This document shows, piece by piece, positions 55,127 to 64,000 of a stretch of 64,000 nt of DNA; positions within the stretch are counted from its first letter, which is position 1, and each line of letters starts with the position of its first letter. Below the pieces are notes generated by a model, which saw nothing but the letters and a program-made list of their open reading frames with translations, did no database searches and was not told the origin of the DNA. Source of the stretch: Termitomyces sp. T153 (taxonomy: Eukaryota > Basidiomycota > Agaricomycetes > Agaricales > Lyophyllaceae); NCBI GenBank assembly GCA_018296165.2, contig JACKQL020000068.1, positions 62,001-126,000 on the forward strand, given 5' to 3'. A program made the position numbers and the translations under genes.

Positions 55127-55764
55127 GTATAACTTTTGATGGATACAAGCAACAAATTGCTAACTTCTATGAACTTCAGCACCTAATGTATATAGCTAGA
55201 CAGTGTAGTATAAATATCCTTAATGGTTTACAAATGTAAGTGTGACAGTTTCAATAATTGCTTGGTTAGTAGGACTGTTCAATTCTATTCTGGACTTAGT
55301 CCAAGGATGATCCACCATTCTAGCTCATCTGACAGGCCACCTGTTATGCCCTGCACCCTTCTGTCTCCATTAGTTGCCTTCCATGAATCACATGCTCAGA
55401 CATTACTCAGTATTGATTATTGTTAGTCATTCTCCATTACATACTGTGGTCCAATAAATAGGTATAATGTTAGTCACCATTACTAGTGATGTAGTATATA
55501 GGACAATCTGCAGGATAGAATATCCTCAGACTGAACAATAGCAGTGTTCACCAAGTCTATTCATTGATCTGACTGTAAGAGCTCCAGTGTTGCTATTCAC
55601 CTTTGGCTTGCTGTGCTCACCTCTTGCCTGGCTCTTAGCCACTTCTTGCTCCTTTGACTCTTGCTTGTCATGCAGGACAGCTTGCCTTTTGCTGGGTTTA
55701 ATCATGGAATGCTCATCCCCTTACAGCTACAGGCCCATGCTGAAGGCATGAAGCATAGCTCATC
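55127..55764. other. Helitron 3' flank, no gene
   Basis: The sequence AATGGTTTACAAATGTAAGT occurs at 55109 and again at 55222, a 114-bp spaced duplication just after the helicase end. CpG-poor; nothing else assigned. Confidence 0.4.
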
Positions 55765-56440
55765 TATATGTTATGTGACAACTTCTGGGAAAGTGGCTGT
55801 GCCTATGTGACAACTTTTGTACTGACTCAAACTTGTCAGTGCTGACAAAAGCTGATAAATTTAAACCCTTTTATGGTAGTAGAATCAGACTTGGCTGTTT
55901 TGCCACTTTTGAGATGCTTTTTTACAAAAAAAATACAGTAGACTACTTTGATAGATATGAACCATCCCTTGACTATGTGTGAAAGGTGCCAGACTTGATA
56001 TTTCAGGCAATATTAACTATTTTTAGCCTTACTTATGTGAAATGTACTGTCTTTTAATGCACCTCCTCAAGGAACACTTCTGACTGTTCTTTGAGGAAGA
56101 AGCATGTCTCATGCATGTATTTCTTATCAAAGAAAGTTCAAAACAATAAATTTCATGATAAAAAATGGCCCAAGAAGTGGCATAAGACTCTTAAAAGCTT
56201 CTACTTATTCTTTAGAAAGGAGAATAGTTGCGCTAATGGACTTTTAGAGGTTTATGACATATGGTATGTTTTGACTATAAATCTGACTTGAATTTTATTT
56301 CTGATAGCTTTTAACTTGGGATGTGTATTCTGTGATGTTAGGTGGTACCAACATTGAATCATAAAATCAAATTCCTAACCAAACAAAGTGAGGCTATCCT
56401 TGGACTGGAATGCTGATAGCTGTATGCTGGCTTTCTGATT
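55765..56440 (+). repeat. Long direct repeat flanking the Helitron remnant, right copy
   Basis: ATATGTTATGTGACAACTTC onward, with the same block order as 52339-52975 and moderate divergence including small indels. Confidence 0.75.
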
Positions 56441-57239
56441 TTGACATGTGTGTTCAGACTCAAAAGTGTGTGTTCTTAGAGTTTTACAGTAAATGGTTCT
56501 TATACCTTAGAGTCAACTTATTCCTGATCAGCTCCAACTTTTCCTGCTCTCAATGAATATTTGACTACATTATGACAGCCTCCAAAAAAGGATGGTGGAT
56601 TGAATTTATTATGCCAATAGAACTACTGGTGAAGAAAGCATTAAAGATTGCTTTGAGAGGGAAAAAGCTTCAGAAGACAGTATTAATATAGAAAGTGTAA
56701 AGTTGATAGTCCTCTGTTAAAGGACTGGAATGGGAGGTCTTTTGCTCACTACTATGACATATATGTATGTTTTTATAGATTTGATTGCTGATAGCTGTAG
56801 GCTAGGTCCTGGTTTGATTTGAAGGTGTATGGTTTGTAATTAAATGATTGTATGGTCAGATATATTGAGTTGAAGAAAACAGATGTGTGATGTGTAATAA
56901 ATCTTGATGAGAGAGAGTATTGGAAAGGGATTTTCAGAATGAATCAAGTCAAATGTATGATTGTTAAGTATTAGTACCACTTAGTTTTACTATTAATGAG
57001 ATTATAGATATCTAATTGCTCAGGCTACCATCCCTAATTTCTTTCTCTTTAGTATATTTTGGTGTCAAAACATTGTCAAATGTGCTCTTCAAAGTATATG
57101 AGTAAAAGGGGGACAGAAGGTGGAGGAGAGTTTGATTCATCAATAATTCTGAAATTTTAATTTGCAAGTACCTGAATGATAATCCAAGAGCTACAGGCCT
57201 GTGCCAGAGGGATTTCCAGCCCAAGCCCCTGTGTAGCAC
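56441..57239. other. CpG-poor repeat DNA, unassigned
   Basis: Contains further short echoes of the flanking repeat (GATAGCTGTA at about 56413 and 56790; a second ATATATGTATGTTTTTATAG block). No coding feature seen. Confidence 0.35.
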
Positions 57240-57698
57240 TATTCCTGATCACCTCCACAGTTTTGAGGATGTCTTCTTCAAAGCATCATTTGATTCACTT
57301 CAAGATGCAAGCAGTGGGATCATGCAATTGAGCCAATACCTGATGCAGAACCCTCCAGCTGTAAAGTCTATCCACTTGTGGCCTATGAGCAGGATGAGCT
57401 GGACATGTATCTATAGGAGAATCTTAGCTCTGGACAGATACAACCCTCTAAGTTCCCCATGGCCCCCTCAGTCTTCTTCATTAAGAAGAAGAATGGGGTT
57501 CTCTGTTTGGTTCAGGACTATCAGGTCTTGAACACCATGACAATGAAGAATTGCTACCTCTTACCACTCATCTCTGAATTTGTCAACCAACCTTTGAGGT
57601 GCACATTACTTCACCATGTTGGATGTCCATTGGGACTACAACAATGTATGCATCAAAGAAGAAGATGAATGGAAGGCAGCATTACAAACCAATCATGG
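57240..57698 (+). pseudogene. Ty3/gypsy RT N-terminal fragment
   Basis: Plus-strand pieces SSPWPPQSSSLRRRM and PSVFFIKKKNGVLCLVQDYQ, then VLNTMTMKNCYLLPLISEFV and, after a frame shift, EEDEWKAALQTNHG, where LTR D interrupts it. Same subfamily as the fragment at 50.5 kb but opposite strand. Confidence 0.8.
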
Positions 57699-58075
57699 TG
57701 ATGAACCTGCTAGTTTCTATATGCAAATACAAAGAGTAGTACACAATAAGTATCAGAGTTATTATGACTTCTCATATCAATTCTGAATGGTTCAGGCTCC
57801 TTCTGTCTCTCTGGGCTTGCACAAGGCAACTGCTGATTCTGAGTTTGGGGAAAGGCTATTAAGAAATACCATGCTTCACTTCAATTCAGGAAAATGCAAA
57901 ATGAATAGAGTATATTTGTATACTGCAACAGGTACTGGGACATGGTGTATAAGGTACAAGAGTTAACAGATCCTGGGCAAGCACACACAGCTGCTTGGGG
58001 TGCCACACAGGCACAGCCACACTGGCAGGATAGTCATACAGACAGAAGGGCCACACAGGCAGAAAAGCCACACAG
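57699..58075 (-). repeat. Family D LTR, truncated second copy
   Basis: From TGATGAACCTGC the sequence follows 27226-27595 closely (CACAAGGCAACTGCTGATTC, TGCTTGGGGTGCCACACAGG) and stops abruptly at 58075, where family A begins. Confidence 0.75.
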
Positions 58076-58290
58076 TGTAATGAAGTGCCCATTACCTCTC
58101 TTTTGTGCCTATTGTATAATATTAGTTTGTTTGTTATTTAGTAGTGTCACATGATGCTACCTTGAACTACTTGTACTAAAGTTATGTAAGGCAGTGCCTT
58201 ACTTCATACTTTGTAGACAAGATCAATTGACTGATTTTGACTTACAAGGCATGAACTATAAGCTATGCAAACTGTAATGGAAATGTTACA
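58076..58290 (+). repeat. Provisional 5' LTR of family A, copy 2
   Basis: TGTAATGAAGTGCCC to GTTACA, the same block as 13755-13973. It cuts off the LTR D copy on its left. Confidence 0.55.
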
Positions 58291-58399
58291 TTTTTTCAAG
58301 TCAAACAAATATGTACTTGTTTGTGAAGCAAGAAGCCATACTGCTGAAAAGAAGTTCACTGCTACTAGTTATAATCAGAACAATAAAATTTTAATGTTC

Positions 58400-60413
58400 A
58401 CCTTCTGCAATGGGCATGGTGGTGACCATGAAAGGTCAGGTGTTTGGATCTAGGTCTGAGTGAGGGTTCAATGGAACATTGCAAAATGCTCCACATGAAC
58501 CAACAGATGTTGCCATATCACACCATGGCATGGGGAGAGAAAGTGGAGTGATACCAGGAGGACTGGTAGCAGCTACTCCTGTACAACCACTCTTGGGTTG
58601 GCTGATGAGCATCACTATGGATGGCACTTGAGTGCCCTCTATGTGGATGTACCCAATGGTAGAACTGGAGGGTGCAGTGTTGGTGGCAAGCAAAGGGAAA
58701 AACCCCTTGCATGCACCTACTGCACTGCAAGTGGAAGGTCTGAGATCCTTCCTAGCAGTTGTAGGAGGTCATAGTGACTCTTCAATGGTGATTATGCCAA
58801 TGAGGAGTGATGAAGACCCTCCTTACAGGGCACATGGCCCTGCACAATTGTGAGCTGGGCCCATGCTGAGCATGAACACAGCAGGACTATCAGCAGTCAT
58901 CCAGACAATACTAGAGGATGTTGGAGACACCTCTGATATGGATAGTGATACATATCCAAATGACATCCTTTGTAGAAGGGTGTTGGTATTCTGGCATAAT
59001 CCAGTTGAGGTCTCAAAGACTTCAACTCAGCAATGCTTAGCTGCTAGAGTGGCTAAGCATATAGTGATTCAGTGGTCACTAAGTGAGGGAGGGAACCATC
59101 CAACTGACCCAGTAAAGTTTATGGAACTTTATATGATTTTTCTAGCACAGGAGGTAACAGACTACCTCCAGCGAAGGTAGTTGCATGGATTACAGACATT
59201 GTTTACAATGCCTTCTGTTTACTCTCACAGTCCCCAGTCAACAGAGTTTTGACCCTACTTCAGGTGCCACATCAGCCTGAAGCAACACTGCATGACTATG
59301 TGGCAAGACAGGCTGCAGTCAACTGCTAGAGACAGGCTACATTGAGTATGGTTATAGCTCCTGACCTAGCCTTGACAGATGCTGGGTCATTAATACCATC
59401 AAGCAACCTGTGGTGAAAGGTAGACATACTGGGTCTATGCATAGTGCACTAACCTGGGAAGATAAAATTGCATTGCAGTGCTTTCACAACAGTGACAAGG
59501 AAGACTTTGGACAGTCCTACATGGATGACCAAGGGGTGGTGTTCCAGGGGAATACCACCTATGATGCATGGCCCAAAGAGTATATTCCACCAAAACATTC
59601 TAGGCCAATTAAGGGAGAAGAGAAAGATTCTCACTCTCCCCTGATAGATAAGCATGTTGGGACAAGAAATAGCCCTGCCATGCATCAATTACTGGCTGGC
59701 TAGGGAGGAAATGTCCCTCTAAGTTGGTCTGGTGATCAAGCATAGGATGGAGGAGAACCAAGGCAGGGATTACCTGGTAGTGATCCTATGTCCACTCTGC
59801 TATCAACACCACATTGTGAACCACCTGATCTAGGAGGTGGTGGTGGAGGACCAGGAAGAGGACCACCTTTTCCAGGTTGTGGGCCATCACTGCTCCCAGA
59901 AGGAGGCCCTCCAGACCCAGATGAGCCAGATAGTGGCCCACTGGACAATGGAGATGATGTGGGTCATACAACTGGTAGGAGGAGGACAATAGTACTCTCT
60001 AAAAGCTAAAAGACAGCTGTGGCAGTTTTCAATGCTGCCACAACATTGTGGATACTTTATTTATCTGGGAGTAGAGGAATCCCACAAATATCATCACTAG
60101 TAGATGCATGATTATCTCAAGGCAGTGATAGAACAACTGCTTGCAGTCCACCTGGCAATACCAGAAGGGCTCAAGCTGAGGAAGAGTGACCCATCTAAGA
60201 CAATCACCTCTTATGCTGGTTTAGCTGAGTTCAGTGAACTTGAGGACTGGCTTATAAATATCTGCATATTTTCTGCAGTAGCTCAGTATGGTGGGGATGG
60301 GTGTGAACATGAGAAAGTCCTAATTCTTATGGACTTTCTAGCTGCAGGCACTCTGAAGTGGTACCTATGACATTCAATCCATGTTAATAGAGCACCATTC
60401 CACTAGAGGTTTG
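58400..60413 (+). pseudogene. Family A gag, copy 2
   Basis: Same order as copy 1: GRESGVIPGGLVAATP; EGLRSFLAVVGGHSD; EDVGDTSDMDSDTYPNDIL; then a segment missing from copy 1 (LTLLQVPHQPEATLHDYVAR, SYMDDQGVVFQGNTTYD), the glycine hinge GGGGGGPGRGPPFPGCGP and the start of the capsid-like region (SELEDWLINICIFSAVAQYG). Stops are common. Truncated at 60413 by family B LTR sequence, so pol is absent. Confidence 0.75.
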
Positions 60414-62620
60414 TATCAGGTTCTGCTGACTGTGGAGGGCTCAGCTTAACTGTGTGAGTCCTTACTAGGCAGACACAATATCCTGCACTTATAATCTAGC
60501 ATTCCAGGAAGGTCCAGCCTTCAGATTCCTGTGAGGCTAAGCTAAGAGTAGCAAGTTCAAGGTGGCCTGGGGAGGTCTAAGACAAGGTACAAACAAGGGT
60601 TGTGTCAGGTTCTGCTGACTATGGGGGCTCAGCTACACTGGGTAAGTCCTTACTAGGCAGACACAATGTTCTGCACTTATAACCTAGTGCTCTGGAGTTT
60701 GCACAGAGTGTAGGGGCTTGCAAGGAGAAGCTAAGGGGAGTGATCTGACGAAGTCCAGGGTGGTCTGGAGGAGTCTAGGACAAGTTGCAGGGGAAGGGGC
60801 AAACTTGACGGGGTGTCAGGTACAAGTCTGGAAGCAAATATTGTGGGTGTGGAGTAAGTGGAGGCTATGCAAGTGATGGGAGCAGAGCCAGAGCTTGATG
60901 GGGGATCAATGAAGGTTGATAGCTTTCAGAACCAAGTGAGTAGCAAGGTCTGGAGTTGGTTTAACAAATATTCAGGGATTGTAATCATAAGCATAGAGTT
61001 TTTAAGAGTGTAAGGTCAAGAGAACTTGGACACAATAATAGAAATGGAGTCAAACAAGTCAAGACAGAGTTAAATGTAGCAAAACGGAGTTGAGACATGA
61101 TTGAGACAAGAATAAAAATAGATTCAGGCAGAGATACAAAATGATAACAAGAACAATAACAGAAATAGAGACAAGACAAGACTGTAAGATGGAGGGAAGG
61201 CCAGGAGACTGAGAATAAAGGAAAACGTAACACAAAACACAAAACAAGAGATAGAAACAATCAGAAACACATTAGGTAAGCCAATATCAAGACCAGAGTG
61301 TGAGGAGCTACTCTATGACTTATATACTGACTACTGGAGAGCTCTGGGGGACAGCGGGTGTGGGGTGTGGTGGCAGGGCTTGGTGGAGCAGCACAGAGTT
61401 AACAGGTGTCAGTTGTGATTAGGGGGCAAGCCACAGTGATATTCTGATGGGATCAGCTGAGAATGTGGGTCATCCCAAGGTTGTTGTGGTACTCCAGAAT
61501 AGGTTGGGTGAACTAGAGTGATGAGCTGGTGACATACAACAGAGTCAGAAATGGTGGGGAGGGTTCTTGGGGCTCAGGATAGTCAGGGGAAGTGTTGACA
61601 GCTGTGGAGAAGGTGTCAGAGTGAGCCAGGAGGCCACTGGAGTTTGCTGGAGAAGAGTCGGAGTTACTCAGAGTGGGCATGGAGGGCGTACAAGGGTTGG
61701 GGGATTTGTTGGGGCACTGGAGGGGGAACTCTAGGGAAGTGAGCAGGCTGGAAATGATGTTGGGGGTCCAGGGAGCAGGTCATGACAGGTTGGGCCTGGA
61801 GGTGCATCAAGTACAAGTTTGTAGGCAAATATATAAGTTGTGGGGCAAGTGGAGGCTATACAAGTGATGGGAGCGGCACTGGAGAGTGATGGGGAATCAA
61901 TTAAGGTCAATGGGTTCCAGTGCTGAGCATAGAGCAAGGTCTAGAGTTAATTAGGAATGTATGAGTTGTAAATAGATGATCAGAGTTTGTAACAGAATTA
62001 GAGTATCCAGGCAACAATAAAGGAAACTGAGGCAGGTGAGACAAGACAGAGTTGAGGCAAGACAGAGACAAGGACAAAATAGAATTGAGGCAAGGCATGG
62101 AGACTAGAGACAGAAATAGAGATGAAACTAGACAACATAACAGACACAGAACATGAATGGATAAGTAATGGCAGGTAATATCAAGACTACCATAGCAGAT
62201 ATTACTCTACAACTTATATACTAACTACAGGAACTCCTCCAGGGACTGCAGGTCTGACAGTGGAGCTTGTCAGAGGTGTGTAGGGTCAATGGTTGTTGGT
62301 TCTGATCAGTGGGTGGGCCACAGTAATCTACTGATGGGAACTGAGGGAACTGATGGGAGTGTGGGCTGCATTGCAGCCAATGGGATAATCCAGAGTGGTC
62401 AGGCAAGCCATAGTAACACATTGGCAGGAGTCCATGATGTGTGCCAGAGTTTCTGAGAAGTGTCAGAGATGGCCAAGGGCTTGGAAGGGAATGGAAACAT
62501 GATGGGGTTCACCAGGGGGCTGTTGGGGTTTGCCAGTGAAGCATCAGAGTTAGCTGAGGTGTGCACCAAGGGTGAACAAAGGTTGGAGTGAATTGAGGAG
62601 GTGTTGGTGAGAACTTCAGA
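60414..62620 (+). repeat. Family B LTR copy 5, split by copy 4 and truncated on the right
   Basis: Two pieces, 60414-60602 (TATCAGGTTCTGCTGAC, first G changed to A) and 61788-62620, are parts of one LTR. Its middle is interrupted by copy 4. The right end lacks the GGTCATGACA terminus and is cut at 62620 by the start of family A copy 3. Confidence 0.75.
60603..61787 (+). repeat. Solo LTR, family B copy 4 (1185 bp), nested inside copy 5
   Basis: TGTCAGGTTCTGCTGAC to CAGGTCATGACA with a perfect 5-bp target-site duplication GGTTG (60598-60602 and 61788-61792). Contains TTATATA at about 61320. Confidence 0.9.
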
Positions 62621-62842
62621 TGTAACAGAGTGCCCACTCATTACCTCCTTAATATCCTGTATAGTAACACTTATTGAATTATATATTATAAGGTAGTGTC
62701 ACATAATGCTACCCTTAAATACTCATACTGTAATTACATAAGGCAGCACCTTACTTCATACTTTGTAGACTAGACCAATTGACTGGTTTTGATTTATGAG
62801 GTGTGAACAGTAAGTTGCACAACCTGTAACAGAAATGTTACA
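62621..62842 (+). repeat. Provisional 5' LTR of family A, copy 3
   Basis: TGTAACAGAGTGCCC to GTTACA, matching the other two copies. It begins exactly where the family B sequence stops. Confidence 0.55.
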
Positions 62843-64000
62843 TTCTTTTAAATCATACAAGCATATACTCATTTGCAGAGTGAGAAGCCAAGCTTCCAGA
62901 AGAGAAGTTTACTGCCATGGACTATGATCAGAATGTTAAAATTTTAATGTTCACCTTCTGCAATGGGCACACTAGTGACCATAGAAGGTCAGGTGTTTGG
63001 GCCTAGGTCTGAACCAGGGTTTGATGAAACAGTGCAAGCTGTTTCAAATGAACCAGTGGATGTTGCCATGTCACATCATGGTGTGGGGAGAGAGAGTGGA
63101 GTGATGCCAGGAGGACTGCCAGCAGTTACTCCTGTTCAACCCTCCTTGGGTTGTTGGATGAGCTTCACAATGGAGTGTACTCAAGTGCCCTCTGCTTGAA
63201 TGTACCTGACAGCTGAGCTGGAGGGTGCAGCAGAGGCAGCAAGCAAGAGGAAGACCCTCTTGCATGCACCTACTGTGCTGCAAGTGGAAGGATTGAGATC
63301 CCTCCCAGAGGCCATAAGAAGTCTTAGTGACACTTTAATGGTAATTACACTGGTGAGGAGTGAGGAAGAGATTCTTCAAAGGGCCTGCAGTCCTGTTTGC
63401 TCATGAGTGGGATCTATGCTGGGTTCATGCACAGTGGGTCCCTCTGTATTCATTGAGACAATTTCAGAGAATGTTGGAGACACCTTAGATACTAATGGTG
63501 AAGTGAACCCAGATGACATCCTCTATAGGAGGGTGTTGGTATTCTGGCAAGACCATGTCAAGGTCCCAAAGACCTCAATTCTGCCATTCATAGGCAGGGC
63601 TCAATTAGCCCCACTATCTCTAGTCAATGAAGTGTTGACCCTATTACAAGTGCTGCAGCAGCCTGGAGAGACACCACATGATTATGTGGCACAATAGGCT
63701 GCAGTATACTGTCAGAGATGGGCTATGATGGGTACAATTGTGGCTCCTGACCTAGCTTCTACAGAAGCTGGGTCAGTGATCATGATTGAGCAACTTGTGG
63801 TGTGTAGAATTGCTTGGTCAACATGTATAGTGTTGACCAGAGAAGACAGAATTGCATTGCAGCAGTTCCATAATTGCAACCTTGAGGACTTTGGGTAGTC
63901 CTATATAGACAACCAAGGGATGGTGTTCCAGGAGAATACCACCTATGATGCATGGCCAGAGGACTACATCCCACCAGAATGTACAAGGTCCATAAAAAAG
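62843..64000 (+). pseudogene. Family A gag, copy 3, runs off the window
   Basis: Plus strand: GRESGVMPGGLPAVTP, SENVGDTLDTNGEVNPDDIL, RRVLVFWQDHVKVPKTS, then LVNEVLTLLQVLQQPGETPH. Colinear with copy 2. The remainder of this copy lies beyond base 64000 and should be examined for pol and a 3' LTR. Confidence 0.75.

Noticed and set aside
59736..60009. Gly/Pro-rich ORFs on both strands
   Set aside because: They are alternative readings of the glycine hinge of family A gag copy 2; the colinear gag frame explains the sequence.

Overview
The window looks like nuclear DNA of a basidiomycete fungus, most likely a transposon-rich agaricomycete. This is inferred from short 45-70 bp introns with GT(A/G)..(T/C)AG borders, an F-box protein of the agaricomycete type, a kinase with an HGDLKG catalytic loop joined to a DUF6699-like domain, a heme-thiolate peroxidase, a fungal sesquiterpene synthase, and Ty3/gypsy, Ty1/copia and Helitron remnants. 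I cannot name the species.

Layout. 0-11 kb is mostly gene space with CpG dinucleotides present. It holds a small predicted membrane protein (358-856), an F-box gene (1162-2757), a ten-exon MFS transporter (2830-4732, minus), an unidentified decayed gene (about 5.8-8.2 kb) and a two-exon heme-thiolate peroxidase (8295-9129, minus). 11.2-30 kb is a nested retrotransposon block almost free of CpG. A copia 3' end carries a gypsy insertion (family E). Next to E lies a second gypsy element (family A, 13755 to about 23105), which is itself interrupted by three solo LTRs. Removing each solo LTR and one target-site copy restores the reading frame. A minus-strand gag element with its LTR (family D) and a copia integrase fragment follow. 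30-39.6 kb is mostly unique sequence and contains a kinase/DUF6699 fusion gene (32674-34914, minus) and a copia remnant at 36-37 kb. 39.6-44.1 kb holds a 3.3 kb copia remnant and an opposite-strand gag ORF. 44.2-45.6 kb carries one well-folded intron-containing tRNA-Gly(TCC) gene and four decayed copies of it. 47.2-48.4 kb is an intact five-exon sesquiterpene synthase (minus). 49.2-64 kb is again CpG-poor repeat DNA: a 77-bp minisatellite, gypsy RT fragments, solo LTRs, a Helitron deletion derivative flanked by long direct repeats, and two more family A copies, the last running off the window edge.

The host genes appear independent of one another. The transporter, peroxidase, kinase and terpene synthase are separated by repeats and intergenic DNA, and I see no biosynthetic operon-like cluster around the terpene synthase. 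The strongest signals are the order of transposon insertions that can be read from target-site duplications and CpG loss, the decaying tRNA-Gly array, the Helitron chimera, and the kinase/DUF6699 fusion with an in-frame stop just upstream of its likely start.

All gene models were spliced by eye from translated frames. Exon borders agree in phase for the five main genes, but none is supported by transcripts here.
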